Positions 8,767 to 17,921 of a DNA stretch of 64,000 bases are shown in pieces (the stretch's first letter is position 1; each line of letters opens with the position of its first letter). The notes under the pieces were generated by a model. That model saw only the letters and a program-made list of their open reading frames with translations. It did not search any database and was not told the origin of the DNA. The DNA lies in the NCBI GenBank assembly GCA_946558695.1, contig CAMNTQ010000007.1:22451-86450 (forward strand), in the 5' to 3' direction. The translations under genes and the position numbers were made by a program. Origin of the DNA: an uncultured Lachnospiraceae bacterium. GTDB taxonomy: Bacteria > Bacillota > Clostridia > Lachnospirales > Lachnospiraceae.

Positions 8767-8949
8767 ATGGATATGGATTTACCGAAAGACCCTGTGCTGC
8801 TGTTAAGTATTGTGAATACGGAGCTTCGTGATTATTACCCTACTCTGGATGCGTTGTGCGAGGATAAGCACGTCAAGAAGGATCTGATCATTGATGCGCT
8901 GAAAAGTATTGACTATGTATATGACAGTCTGAAGAATCAGTTTGTGTGA
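8767..8949 (+). CDS. DUF4250 family small protein
   Basis: A 60-residue protein beginning with the family pattern L-P-K-D-P-V-L-L-L-S-I-V-N-T-E-L-R-D-Y-Y and ending with D-Y-V-Y-D followed by K-N-Q-F-V. These match the DUF4250 family of small proteins common in Clostridia. Function unknown. AAGGAGATGG precedes the ATG. It sits just upstream of miaB and overlaps the alternative TTG start of that gene. Confidence 0.85.
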   Translation: MDMDLPKDPVLLLSIVNTELRDYYPTLDALCEDKHVKKDLIIDALKSIDYVYDSLKNQFV

Positions 8950-8965
8950 ATGGAAAGTAAAGAAA

Positions 8966-10444
8966 ATGTATCAGAAAATTAATTTAGATAAAATAGATTT
9001 AAATACGAAACCGCCTGTCACTGAACCTGACAGGCAATACTATTATATGGCAAAATGCCGGGAGTGGGTAAAAGGCTTTGAACAGAAAATTAAACGGCGG
9101 CCCAAATTCTGCGTGACTACCTTCGGCTGTCAGATGAACGCAAGAGATTCGGAAAAGCTGCGGGGAATCCTGCGGGATATCGGATATACAGAATCCAGCG
9201 AAGATACGGCGGATTTTGTCATCTACAATACCTGTACGGTCCGTGAGAACGCCAACACCAGAGTATACGGAAGGCTCGGGCAGCTAAAGCCCCGTAAAAA
9301 GAAAAATCCCCATATGATGATTGGTCTGTGCGGTTGTATGATGCAGGAGCCGGAGGTTGTGGAGAAGCTCAAAAAAAGCTATTCCTTCATCGACCTAATA
9401 TTCGGAACTCACAATATCTACAAGTTTGCAGAGATTTTGGCCGCACGGTTCGAATCCGGCCGTATGATCATCGATATCTGGAAGGATACAGATAAGATCG
9501 TAGAGGATCTTCCCAATGAGAGAAAATATTCCTTTAAATCCGGTGTGAATATCATGTTTGGATGCAACAATTTCTGCAGCTACTGTATCGTTCCCTATGT
9601 AAGAGGACGGGAGAGGAGCCGGAAGCCCGAGGCGATCATACAAGAGATCGAACGTCTGGCGGCGGACGGGGTGACAGAAGTCATGCTCCTTGGTCAAAAT
9701 GTCAACTCATACGGTAAGACTTTAGAAAATCCCGTGTCTTTTGCAGAACTTCTTACAGAGATTGAAAAGATTGAAGGAATAAAGAGAATCCGCTTTATGA
9801 CCTCTCACCCAAAGGATTTGTCGGATGCGCTGATCGAAGCGATGGGAAAATCAAAAAAAATATGCCGTCATCTCCATCTGCCGGTTCAATCAGGCAGCAC
9901 GCGGATTTTAGAGAAGATGAACCGCCGTTATACGAAGGAGCAGTATCTTCTGTTAGTGGAAAAGCTTCGGAACGCCGTGCCGGATATTTCCCTGACGACA
10001 GATATTATCGTGGGATTTCCGGGAGAGACAGAAGAAGATTTTGAGGAGACGCTGGATGTTGTAAGAAGAGTGCGTTATGACAGTGCTTTTACATTTATCT
10101 ATTCCAAACGAACAGGAACACCGGCCGCTGTCATGAAAGATCAGATCCCGGAAGAAGTGGTCAAAGACCGTTTCGGCCGTCTCTTACAGGAAGTCCAATC
10201 TATAGCAGGAGAAGTATGCGCCGCACACGAAGGCACGATACAGGAAGTTCTGGTAGAGTCTGTGAGCGAGCAGGATCCTTCCATGGTTACAGGGAGACTC
10301 AGTAATAATCTGCTTGTACATTTTCCGGGCAGTCCAGAGCTGATCGGAAGTTATTTAGATATATCTCTTAAGGAATGCAAAGGTTTTTACTATATTGGTG
10401 AAATTAATGTGCCAAAGATACACAGACCGTGCAGAGAGGTGTAA
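8966..10444 (+). CDS. miaB: tRNA-2-methylthio-N6-dimethylallyladenosine synthase MiaB
   Basis: A radical SAM methylthiotransferase that adds a methylthio group to i6A37 in tRNAs reading UNN codons; its substrate is made by MiaA, encoded at 16.7 kb. The N-terminal UPF0004 domain has T-F-G-C-Q-M-N-A-R-D-S with its cluster cysteines, the radical SAM motif C-x3-C-x2-C lies at about 200-207 (in G-C-N-N-F-C-S-Y-C), and a C-terminal TRAM domain follows. An ATG start at 8966 gives 492 residues; a TTG at 8942 would add eight residues and overlap the DUF4250 gene. An N-terminal extension of about 45 residues before the UPF0004 domain is typical of clostridial forms. The stop is directly followed by a truncated transporter gene. 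Confidence 0.95.
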   Translation: MYQKINLDKIDLNTKPPVTEPDRQYYYMAKCREWVKGFEQKIKRRPKFCVTTFGCQMNARDSEKLRGILRDIGYTESSEDTADFVIYNTCTVRENANTRVYGRLGQLKPRKKKNPHMMIGLCGCMMQEPEVVEKLKKSYSFIDLIFGTHNIYKFAEILAARFESGRMIIDIWKDTDKIVEDLPNERKYSFKSGVNIMFGCNNFCSYCIVPYVRGRERSRKPEAIIQEIERLAADGVTEVMLLGQNVNSYGKTLENPVSFAELLTEIEKIEGIKRIRFMTSHPKDLSDALIEAMGKSKKICRHLHLPVQSGSTRILEKMNRRYTKEQYLLLVEKLRNAVPDISLTTDIIVGFPGETEEDFEETLDVVRRVRYDSAFTFIYSKRTGTPAAVMKDQIPEEVVKDRFGRLLQEVQSIAGEVCAAHEGTIQEVLVESVSEQDPSMVTGRLSNNLLVHFPGSPELIGSYLDISLKECKGFYYIGEINVPKIHRPCREV

Positions 10445-10462
10445 ACCTTTGAAAAACCAATA

Positions 10463-11271
10463 TAAGTCCGGTGGTGGAGGCCTGTCCTTCCGACAACAAG
10501 GAAAAAGCCATGAGTATGCTCCACTCCTTTTACTGCTGGGGACATGTGGGCGTCGTGGCCTTTTCCACTTTGTTTTTTAAAGTAGCGGGAATCTCAAACT
10601 GGAAGATTCTGGCGCTTGTCTGGGCGCTGATCCCAGTATGCAATGCGGCGGCATTCTCAAAGGTGCCGATTGCCCCGCTGATAGAAGAAGGAGAGACCGG
10701 ACTTGGCATCAGACAGTTGTTCTCCATGAAGGTATTCGTTCTATTGTTTGTTATGATGGTTTGCGCCGGCGCGAGCGAACAGTCCGTCAGCCAGTGGGCT
10801 TCTGCGTTTGCGGAAAAAGGGCTTGGCATCTCAAAAACAGCAGGAGATCTGGCGGGGCCTATGTCATTTGCTGCGTTGATGGGAATTTCCAGAGCCTTTT
10901 ACGGAAAATACGGGGATAAGATCAAGCTTGACTGGTTTATGCAATGCAGCAGCATCTTATGTATCCTGTCTTATCTTTGTATCTGCCTTGTGCCGAATGC
11001 GGTGCTCAGTCTGGTTTCCTGTGCCGTCTGCGGACTTTCTGTCGGGATTATGTGGCCCGGGACTTTCAGCAAGGCTTCTGCGGCCATTCCGAAGGGAGGT
11101 ACGGCCATGTTCGCGCTTCTGGCGCTGGGCGGGGATATCGGCTGCTCCGGCGGGCCGACACTAGTCGGATTTGTCTCAGATCTCTTTGGAGAAAACCTAA
11201 AATTGGGGATACTGTCGGCAATCATCTTTCCAGTAGTGCTTTTTGTGGGTAGCCGTATCCGCATGAAATAA
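10463..11271 (+). pseudogene. 5'-truncated MFS transporter remnant
   Basis: The frame encodes about 267 residues of the C-terminal two thirds of a major facilitator superfamily protein, with some eight hydrophobic segments, and ends normally. The first residues (S-P-V-V-E-A-C-P) match an internal segment of such transporters, not a natural N-terminus. An in-frame stop lies at 10450-10452, no Shine-Dalgarno is seen, and the first third of the protein (about four membrane segments) is missing. The break falls within 20 bp of the miaB stop codon, so a deletion probably removed the 5' end and whatever lay between. A short restarted product from GTG at 10471 is possible but unlikely to transport. 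Confidence 0.75.
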
Positions 11272-11292
11272 ATACCACCTATATTATAAATC

Positions 11293-11339
11293 AAAAACGC
11301 TCAGACTATATGTTAAGAACATAAGTGAGGGCGTTTTTT
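11293..11339 (+). terminator. Hairpin with T-run ending at the next start codon
   Basis: AAAAACGC at 11293-11300 pairs with GCGTTTTT at 11331-11338, with TCA/TGA pairing inside after a two-base bulge. The 3' arm holds GTGAGGG, the only Shine-Dalgarno-like sequence for the gene starting at 11342, so the hairpin may both end upstream transcription and cover the ribosome binding site. Confidence 0.55.
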
Positions 11340-11341
11340 AC

Positions 11342-11758
11342 ATGAAGAAATTAAGCGAGTATTTATTTTTATGGGCTTTGGGAGGCTGTATCTATTATTC
11401 TTTTGAGTTGATTTTCCGAGGCTTCTCCCATTGGAGCATGTTTATATTGGGCGGGATCTGTTTTGTGTTTTTTGCGGTTCAGGGGAAAATGCTGCTCTGG
11501 CAGGATCCCTTATGGCTACAGCTAGTCCGGTGTATGGTGTTTGTCACGTCGATGGAATTTATCACAGGGATCATCGTAAATAAATGGCTGCATATGCAGG
11601 TGTGGGATTACAGCCGTCTGCCCCTGCAGCTTTTCGGGCAGATCTGCGTTCCGTTCATCATTATCTTTTCCGGTCTTGCGGCCGTAGGGATCATCTTAAG
11701 CGGGTATCTTATGCACTGGCTGTATCAGGAACCGAAACCCCAGTATTACATCTTATAA
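11342..11758 (+). CDS. Putative CmpB-type (ABC type IV) membrane protein
   Basis: A 138-residue integral membrane protein with four hydrophobic segments. The pattern G-G-C-I-Y-Y-S-F-E-L-I-F-R-G-F-S-H-W near the N-terminus and V-W-D-Y-S-R-L-P-L-Q-L-F-G-Q-I-C further on match the family labelled putative ABC-transporter type IV (ABC_trans_CmpB). No ATP-binding partner is nearby, and the true function is unknown. The ATG follows a hairpin whose 3' arm contains the ribosome binding site. It is followed by an 84-bp gap with the mutS promoter. Confidence 0.75.
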   Translation: MKKLSEYLFLWALGGCIYYSFELIFRGFSHWSMFILGGICFVFFAVQGKMLLWQDPLWLQLVRCMVFVTSMEFITGIIVNKWLHMQVWDYSRLPLQLFGQICVPFIIIFSGLAAVGIILSGYLMHWLYQEPKPQYYIL

Positions 11759-11797
11759 ATGTTTACAAATTTGTACCTTTTAAATCTATTTTAAAAA

Positions 11798-11806
11798 TGT
11801 TATACT
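11798..11806 (+). promoter_or_regulatory. Probable extended -10 promoter for mutS
   Basis: TG-T-TATACT at 11798-11806 is an extended -10 element 37 bp before the mutS start. The -35 region (TTTTAA at 11778-11783, 17 bp away) is poor, as is usual for extended -10 promoters. Confidence 0.4.
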
Positions 11807-11842
11807 TATTGTACAATTTCAGACAGAAGAGGAGAATTTAGC

Positions 11843-14497
11843 GTGAGCGAATTAACACCGATGATGCAGCAGTATATGAAGACGAAGGAAGAGTATCCTG
11901 ACTGTGTTTTATTTTATAGATTAGGTGATTTCTATGAGATGTTTTTCGATGATGCCGTAAAGGTGTCAAAAGAACTGGAACTCACCCTGACAGGCAAAAG
12001 CTGCGGGCTTCCTGAACGCGCGCCTATGTGCGGAGTCCCTTACCATGCTGTAGACGGATATCTGAACCGGCTTGTGTCCAAAGGCTACAAGGTTGCGATC
12101 TGCGAACAGATGGAAGATCCGGCCACTGCCAAAGGATTAGTCAAGCGGGATGTGGTACGGATCGTCACTCCCGGTACGAATTTAGATACCCAGTCGTTAG
12201 ATGAGACAAAGAACAATTATATTATGAGTGTTGTGTATATTACAGACCGCTATGGGCTTTCTGTGGCAGATGTGACGACCGGTGATTACTTTTTGACAGA
12301 GATTGAAAGCAGTGAAAAACTATTTGACGAGATTTTTAAATTCATGCCCTCAGAGCTTATTTGCAATGAGGCTTTTTATATGAGCGGGCTGGACTTTGAT
12401 GATCTGAAAGGAAGACTTGGGATCACGATTTACTCTCTCGACGGCTGGTACTTTGACGATACGCTCTGTAAGCGTTCTTTGATGGAGCATTTCCATACGG
12501 GAACGTTAGAAGGGCTTGGAATTTCGGATTATGACTGCGGCGTGATCGCGGCGGGCGCGCTGCTTTTGTATCTGAAGGAGACGCAGAAGACTGCTTCTCT
12601 GTCGCAGCTTTCCAAGCTTACCCCCTACACGACAGGAGCGTTTATGCTGCTCGACAGTTCCACAAGGCGGAATCTGGAGCTGTGCGAGACACTCAGGGAG
12701 AAGCAAAAACGAGGCTCTCTTCTGTGGGTGCTGGATAAGACAAAGACGGCTATGGGGGCGCGTACCCTGCGCAAATATATCGAACAGCCGCTGATTGATA
12801 AGGCGCCCATCATCAAACGTCAGAAGGCGGTGGGAGAGCTTAAGGACAACACCATTGCAAGAGAGGAAATCCGGGAATATCTATCGCCCGTCTACGATCT
12901 GGAACGATTGGTCAGCAAGATCACTTACCAGTCTGCCAATCCAAGGGATCTGATCTCTTTTCGAAGCTCGCTGTCCATGCTTCCTCACATAAAATACATA
13001 TTAAAGGACTTAAAAAGCCCGCTTCTTAAAGAACTCTATGAAAAACTCGATCCTCTTAAGGATCTCTGTGCGCTGACGGAACAGGCGATCGCTGACGATC
13101 CGCCGATTGCCATGAAAGAGGGGGGCATTATCAAGGAAGGCTACAATGAAGAGGTAGACAAGCTCCGTCATGCAAAGTCGGACGGCAAGGAATGGCTTGC
13201 GAAGCTTGAGACCAAGGAGCGTGAAAAGACAGGCATCAAGAATCTTCGGATCAAATTTAATAAAGTGTTCGGCTATTATCTTGAGGTTACCAACTCCTTT
13301 AAACATATGGTGCCGGATTATTATATGAGGAAGCAGACGTTAGCGAACGCCGAGCGCTATATCATCCCGGAGTTAAAAGAACTGGAAGATACCATTTTAG
13401 GAGCGGAGGATAAGCTGTTTGCTTTAGAGTATCAGCTTTACTGTGAAGTGAGAGATCAGATCGCCGCAGAGGTGGTGCGGATTCAGGATACGGCCAAATC
13501 CGTGGCGCAGCTTGACGCGCTGGCTTCCATGGCGCTGGCGGCGCAGCAGAATCATTATGTGTGCCCGAAGGTGAATGAGAGAGGCGTGATTGATATTAAG
13601 GAGGGACGCCATCCGGTTGTTGAGAAGATGATTCCGGACGATCTGTTCATTACCAATGATACATATCTGGATGACAAGAAGAAGAGGATTTCCATTATCA
13701 CCGGACCGAATATGGCGGGAAAATCTACCTATATGAGACAGACTGCCCTGATCGTTCTGATGGCGCAGATCGGTTCCTTTGTCCCGGCAGCTTCGGCGGA
13801 TATCGGCCTTGTGGACCGGATATTTACAAGAGTTGGAGCTTCGGATGATCTGGCTTCCGGACAGAGTACTTTTATGGTAGAGATGACGGAGGTCGCCAAC
13901 ATTTTAAGAAACGCTACCCATAAAAGCCTCCTGATCTTGGATGAGATCGGACGGGGCACCAGTACCTTTGACGGCCTCAGCATTGCATGGGCGGTGATTG
14001 AACACATCAGCAACAGTAAGCTTTTAGGAGCGAAGACACTCTTTGCTACCCACTATCATGAGCTGACAGAGTTAGAGGGTAAGATCAGCAATGTGAATAA
14101 TTACTGCATTGCCGTGAAAGAGAAAGGGGATGACATCATTTTCCTTCGGAAGATCGTAAGGGGCGGAGCCGATAAAAGCTATGGGATTCAGGTGGCGCGT
14201 CTCGCAGGCGTTCCGGAGACAGTTACGAACCGGGCAAAGGAGATCGTGGAAGAACTGATCCATGCCGATATCACAACCCGGATCAAGGACATTGCCGCCC
14301 AAGGTACGGCTCCGAAGATTAAAACGAAAAAATACGACGAGGTGGACTTAGCGCAGATGTCGTTATTTGATACAGTTAAGGATGACGACGTAATTGAGGA
14401 AATCAAAAGCTTGGATGTCAGCAATCTGACGCCCATTGACGCGCTGAACACGCTGTATCAGTTACAGAATAAATTAAAGAACAGGTGGCAGGTATGA
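11843..14497 (+). CDS. mutS: DNA mismatch repair protein MutS
   Basis: Mismatch-recognition ATPase of 884 residues. The mismatch-binding motif F-Y-E is at 30-32 (G-D-F-Y-E-M-F), the Walker A G-P-N-M-A-G-K-S-T at 621-629, and the Walker B region has L-D-E-I-G-R-G-T-S-T-F-D-G followed by A-T-H-Y-H-E-L. Length and domain order are as usual for bacterial MutS. The start is GTG with GAGGAG about 8 bp upstream. The stop overlaps mutL in the order ATGA, so the two are co-translated. Confidence 0.98.
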   Translation: MSELTPMMQQYMKTKEEYPDCVLFYRLGDFYEMFFDDAVKVSKELELTLTGKSCGLPERAPMCGVPYHAVDGYLNRLVSKGYKVAICEQMEDPATAKGLVKRDVVRIVTPGTNLDTQSLDETKNNYIMSVVYITDRYGLSVADVTTGDYFLTEIESSEKLFDEIFKFMPSELICNEAFYMSGLDFDDLKGRLGITIYSLDGWYFDDTLCKRSLMEHFHTGTLEGLGISDYDCGVIAAGALLLYLKETQKTASLSQLSKLTPYTTGAFMLLDSSTRRNLELCETLREKQKRGSLLWVLDKTKTAMGARTLRKYIEQPLIDKAPIIKRQKAVGELKDNTIAREEIREYLSPVYDLERLVSKITYQSANPRDLISFRSSLSMLPHIKYILKDLKSPLLKELYEKLDPLKDLCALTEQAIADDPPIAMKEGGIIKEGYNEEVDKLRHAKSDGKEWLAKLETKEREKTGIKNLRIKFNKVFGYYLEVTNSFKHMVPDYYMRKQTLANAERYIIPELKELEDTILGAEDKLFALEYQLYCEVRDQIAAEVVRIQDTAKSVAQLDALASMALAAQQNHYVCPKVNERGVIDIKEGRHPVVEKMIPDDLFITNDTYLDDKKKRISIITGPNMAGKSTYMRQTALIVLMAQIGSFVPAASADIGLVDRIFTRVGASDDLASGQSTFMVEMTEVANILRNATHKSLLILDEIGRGTSTFDGLSIAWAVIEHISNSKLLGAKTLFATHYHELTELEGKISNVNNYCIAVKEKGDDIIFLRKIVRGGADKSYGIQVARLAGVPETVTNRAKEIVEELIHADITTRIKDIAAQGTAPKIKTKKYDEVDLAQMSLFDTVKDDDVIEEIKSLDVSNLTPIDALNTLYQLQNKLKNRWQV

Positions 14498-16482
14498 GTA
14501 AGATACAGGTACTTGATCAGATTACAATTGATAAGATTGCGGCTGGAGAGGTGATTGAGCGTCCGGCTTCCGTCGTGAAGGAGCTGGTGGAAAATTCCAT
14601 TGATGCCGGAGCGTCTTCTGTTACGGTGGACATCAAGGAAGGCGGAATTTCCTCCATCCGTATTGCGGACAATGGCTGCGGGATTCCAAAGGATGAGGTG
14701 CGCCCGGCATTCTTAAGACATTCCACAAGCAAGATCCGTTCCGTGGACGACCTTTTACATATCCGTTCTCTTGGTTTCCGGGGAGAGGCGCTCTCGAGCA
14801 TCGCAGCAGTCGCCCGGGTGGAGCTTCTGACAAAGACAAAAGAGGATGCCTTCGGAACAAGGTATCGTATTGCAGGAGGGGCGGAGGAAAGCTTAGAGGA
14901 TGACAGTGCGCCGGACGGGACTACGTTTTTTATACGGCAGCTTTTTTATAATGTTCCTGCCAGACGGAAATTTTTAAAAACCGCTATGACGGAGGCAGGC
15001 CATGTGGGGGACCTGATGACCAGACTGGCGCTGTCCCATCCGGAGATTTCTTTTCATTTTATCAATAACGGGCAGTCAAAGATACATACCTCTGGCAACG
15101 GGAATTTAAAAGATGTGATCTATCATATCTACGGCAGGGAGATTGCGGCAAACCTCCTGCCAGCAAATTACGATAAAAACGGCGTGCGTATCACAGGATT
15201 CTTAGGAGCGCCGCTGATTTCCAGAGGAAACCGTAACTTTGAAAATTATTTCATCAATTATCGTTATATAAAAAATAATATAGTCTATAAGGCCATCGAG
15301 GATGCCTACAAGGATTTCACGATGCAGCATAAATTCCCGTTCGTAGCGCTGCACATGGAACTTAATGGAGAGGAGGTAGATGTCAATGTCCATCCCTCTA
15401 AGCTAGAAATCCGTTTCCATAATCAGCAGGAAATCTATAATGCGATCTATGAGGCGGTAGGAACCGGGCTTCATGAGAAGGAATTGATCCCGCATATCAC
15501 GGTGGACGTGCCGGATGCGAAGGCTTCCGGTGCAAAAACTGTAAAAGCAGGAGTCCCCGGCGCAGGTACAAAAACTGCGAAAACAGGGGCGCTTGGCACG
15601 GATACGATGCGGACTGAGCCGGCAGCAGCAGAAAGGCCGCCCAAAAAAGCGATTCCGCCGAATGAAGAACGTACCCTTGACTATTTCATGGAGGAGATGA
15701 AAAAGCGGGTAACGTCCTACCATGAGCAGAATTCTTCCGCAGAAGTCATGGGAAAGAGCAGTCTTTTCAAACCAGAGCGGCAGGCAGACCGGATCCGGGA
15801 GACGGTTGCTCCTTATAGCGCAGATCACAGCCGGGAAACGGCTGCCGAGGATCCAAAGCAGCTTGATCTCTTCGAGGAGAGGTTCCTTGACCGGAAGGTT
15901 CAGGCAGAATATCAATTGATCGGACAGGTATTTGACACGTACTGGCTGGTGGAGTATCATGATAATCTGTACATCATTGACCAGCATGCCGCCCATGAGC
16001 GCGTACTCTATGAAAAGACCCTTGCGGGGATGAAAACAAGAGAATTTACCTCCCAGATGATCTCCCCGCCCATTGTGCTGAATCTGACGATGCAGGAGCA
16101 GGAGCTTCTCACAAGGCACATGGAGCGCTTTACGAGGATCGGTTTTGAGTTCGAGGACTTTGGGCAGGGTTCTTATACCGTGCGTGCAGTGCCGGATAAT
16201 CTTTTTTCTATCGCTAAAAAGGAGATTCTTCTGGAGATGATCGACAGTCTGTCAGATGAGATCACCCGGAGCCTGTCAGCGGAGGTCATTGATGAAAAGA
16301 TCGCATCCATGTCCTGCAAGGCGGCGGTGAAGGGAAAGATGCGGCTGTCCGCGGCAGAGGTTGACGCGCTGATCGGCGAGCTTCTGACTCTTAAGAATCC
16401 GTATCACTGCCCTCACGGAAGGCCGACGATCATCGCCATGTCTAAACGGGAGCTGGAGAAGAAATTTAAAAGAATTGTATGA
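14494..16482 (+). CDS. mutL: DNA mismatch repair endonuclease MutL
   Basis: A 662-residue GHKL ATPase with C-terminal endonuclease domain. N-terminal motifs include E-N-S-I-D-A-G-A, D-N-G-C-G-I, and F-R-G-E-A-L-S-S-I. The linker (about 345-460) is low-complexity and Ala/Thr/Lys-rich. The C-terminal domain keeps the nicking-site motif D-Q-H-A-x2-E-x4-E and the zinc-linked C-P-H-G-R-P, so this is the endonuclease type found in organisms without MutH. The ATG at 14494 overlapping the mutS stop is preferred to a GTG nine bases upstream. A palindromic element starts at the stop codon itself. Confidence 0.97.
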   Translation: MSKIQVLDQITIDKIAAGEVIERPASVVKELVENSIDAGASSVTVDIKEGGISSIRIADNGCGIPKDEVRPAFLRHSTSKIRSVDDLLHIRSLGFRGEALSSIAAVARVELLTKTKEDAFGTRYRIAGGAEESLEDDSAPDGTTFFIRQLFYNVPARRKFLKTAMTEAGHVGDLMTRLALSHPEISFHFINNGQSKIHTSGNGNLKDVIYHIYGREIAANLLPANYDKNGVRITGFLGAPLISRGNRNFENYFINYRYIKNNIVYKAIEDAYKDFTMQHKFPFVALHMELNGEEVDVNVHPSKLEIRFHNQQEIYNAIYEAVGTGLHEKELIPHITVDVPDAKASGAKTVKAGVPGAGTKTAKTGALGTDTMRTEPAAAERPPKKAIPPNEERTLDYFMEEMKKRVTSYHEQNSSAEVMGKSSLFKPERQADRIRETVAPYSADHSRETAAEDPKQLDLFEERFLDRKVQAEYQLIGQVFDTYWLVEYHDNLYIIDQHAAHERVLYEKTLAGMKTREFTSQMISPPIVLNLTMQEQELLTRHMERFTRIGFEFEDFGQGSYTVRAVPDNLFSIAKKEILLEMIDSLSDEITRSLSAEVIDEKIASMSCKAAVKGKMRLSAAEVDALIGELLTLKNPYHCPHGRPTIIAMSKRELEKKFKRIV

Positions 16483-16665
16483 TGCTAGGGTCAAAAGGTC
16501 ATGTGATTCATGCTTGCATGAATAAACATGACTTTGGGACCCGTAAAAACATGAAAAAGCAGCCCGATTAGGGCGGATTTTGAATGTTTTTAGGATTGTG
16601 GAAGCACGAAGTGCGGAACAATCCGCGGCATCATGGGGGCAAAATACCTTTTGCACCCAGCATCA
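16480..16665 (+). repeat. MITE-like palindromic element between mutL and miaA
   Basis: The 186 bp are bounded by imperfect 20-bp inverted ends (16480-16499 and 16646-16665) that read TGATGCT-GGGT-AAAAGGT in common. Inside are three hairpins: GGGTC...GACCC with a long arm (16488-16541), GGATTGT...ACAATCC with an inner GCAC/GTGC (about 16593-16624), and GGGGGCAAAA/TTTTGCACCC (16634-16659). There is no coding frame. The left end supplies the mutL stop codon. This layout fits a small non-autonomous mobile element or a structured intergenic repeat; no flanking target duplication was established. Confidence 0.5.
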
Positions 16666-16687
16666 TTGTATAGTAAGGGGAATGCTG

Positions 16688-17662
16688 ATGAAGAAAAAAC
16701 CGTTGATCATTCTGACAGGGCCGACAGCCGCAGGGAAGACGAAGGTCTCTATCGGACTTGCAAAGGCAGTGGGCGGAGAGATTATTTCCGCAGATTCCAT
16801 GCAGGTGTATAAGGGGATGGATATCGGCTCGGCAAAGATAAAACCGGAAGAGATGGAAGGAGTTCCCCATCATCTGGTTGATGTGCTTTACCCGGATGAG
16901 GAGTTTCATGTCGTCCGTTTTCAACAGATGGCGAAAGAGGCGATGGAAAAAATCTATGCAAACGGGCATATTCCGATCGTGGTAGGAGGGACGGGGTTTT
17001 ACATTCAGGCGCTTTTATATGATATTGATTTTACGGAGCATGAAAACGATGATTCTTACCGGAAGGAGCTTGCCGCATTTGCCAAAGAGTGCGGGTCAGA
17101 GGCGCTCCATGAAAAATTAAAGGAGGTCGATCCAAAGGCAGCCGAAGAGATACATCATCATAATGTAAAAAGAGTCATCCGGGCATTGGAGTTCTATCAT
17201 CAGTCGGGAACGCCGATTTCTAGGCACAATGAGACGGAGCGCCGGAAGGAAACGCCCTATGAAGCTTTTTACTTTGTGTTAAATGACGACAGAGAGCGTC
17301 TGTATGAGCGCATAGACCGACGTGTAGACGGGATGCTTTCTGAAGGGCTGAAAGAAGAGGTTCTTGCGTTGAAAAATAAGGGGTATACAAAAGATATGGT
17401 TTCTATGCAGGGACTTGGCTACAAGGAGATGCTTGATTATCTGAACGGCGAATGCAGTCTTGAGACGGCCGTCTACCGGATCAAACGGGATACGAGACAT
17501 TTCGCCAAACGGCAGATCACATGGTTTAAAAGGGAAAGAAATGTGATCTGGATCGATCAAAAAGCATGCGATTATGATGAAAACAAAATATTAAGTACAA
17601 TGTTAACGTATATGGAGGGAGTTATATGTTACAGAGATTATTCGGAGGTTCAAAATTTTTAA
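16688..17662 (+). CDS. miaA: tRNA dimethylallyltransferase MiaA
   Basis: A 324-residue enzyme that adds a dimethylallyl group to A37 of tRNAs reading UNN codons, making the substrate for MiaB. The P-loop G-P-T-A-A-G-K-T is near residue 9, followed by I-S-A-D-S-M-Q-V-Y-K-G-M-D-I-G, G-G-T-G-F-Y-I-Q-A-L and the C-terminal R-H-F-A-K-R-Q-I-T-W-F. AAGGGG lies 7 bp before the ATG at 16688; another ATG at 16682 is too close to it, and a longer frame reaching 16580 would run through the repeat element. Confidence 0.96.
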   Translation: MKKKPLIILTGPTAAGKTKVSIGLAKAVGGEIISADSMQVYKGMDIGSAKIKPEEMEGVPHHLVDVLYPDEEFHVVRFQQMAKEAMEKIYANGHIPIVVGGTGFYIQALLYDIDFTEHENDDSYRKELAAFAKECGSEALHEKLKEVDPKAAEEIHHHNVKRVIRALEFYHQSGTPISRHNETERRKETPYEAFYFVLNDDRERLYERIDRRVDGMLSEGLKEEVLALKNKGYTKDMVSMQGLGYKEMLDYLNGECSLETAVYRIKRDTRHFAKRQITWFKRERNVIWIDQKACDYDENKILSTMLTYMEGVICYRDYSEVQNF

Positions 17663-17919
17663 AGAAGATGAATACGCTGATGGAGATCTATTCTGTCAGC
17701 CATAATGCAGAGGCGACTTACAAAGAACTCATGACGTTAAAACCGTATATTAAGACAAATGGGGAGCAGGCGTGGTATAACTTGAACCAGGCGGCGCTTC
17801 TCTATGATCTTAGAAGATTTGAACTGGCGGCGGATATCATCAGGGAGATACGGCCGTTAAATCCGGAATTTGACGCACGGTGCGCAGAAGTAAAAACAAA
17901 GATCATGAACGCGCTGTAG
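17626..17919 (+). CDS. Conserved small helical protein of unknown function
   Basis: A 97-residue protein with GGAGG 7 bp before the ATG, overlapping the end of miaA by 37 bp, so it is probably translated from the same transcript. It is mostly helical, and the central part (A-W-Y-N-L-N-Q-A-A-L-L-Y-D-L-R-R-F-E-L-A) looks like a single TPR-type repeat. No signal peptide or catalytic motif is visible. I do not recognise a named family. Confidence 0.65.
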   Translation: MLQRLFGGSKFLKKMNTLMEIYSVSHNAEATYKELMTLKPYIKTNGEQAWYNLNQAALLYDLRRFELAADIIREIRPLNPEFDARCAEVKTKIMNAL

Positions 17920-17921
17920 AA

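Noticed and set aside
15403..16119. 238-codon frame on the minus strand opposite mutL
   Set aside because: Shadow of the mutL linker and endonuclease region; composition is unlike a real protein.
16580..16687. Extended N-terminus of MiaA reaching back to 16580
   Set aside because: It would run through the palindromic repeat and lacks a ribosome binding site, whereas AAGGGG and an ATG at 16688 give the normal family start.
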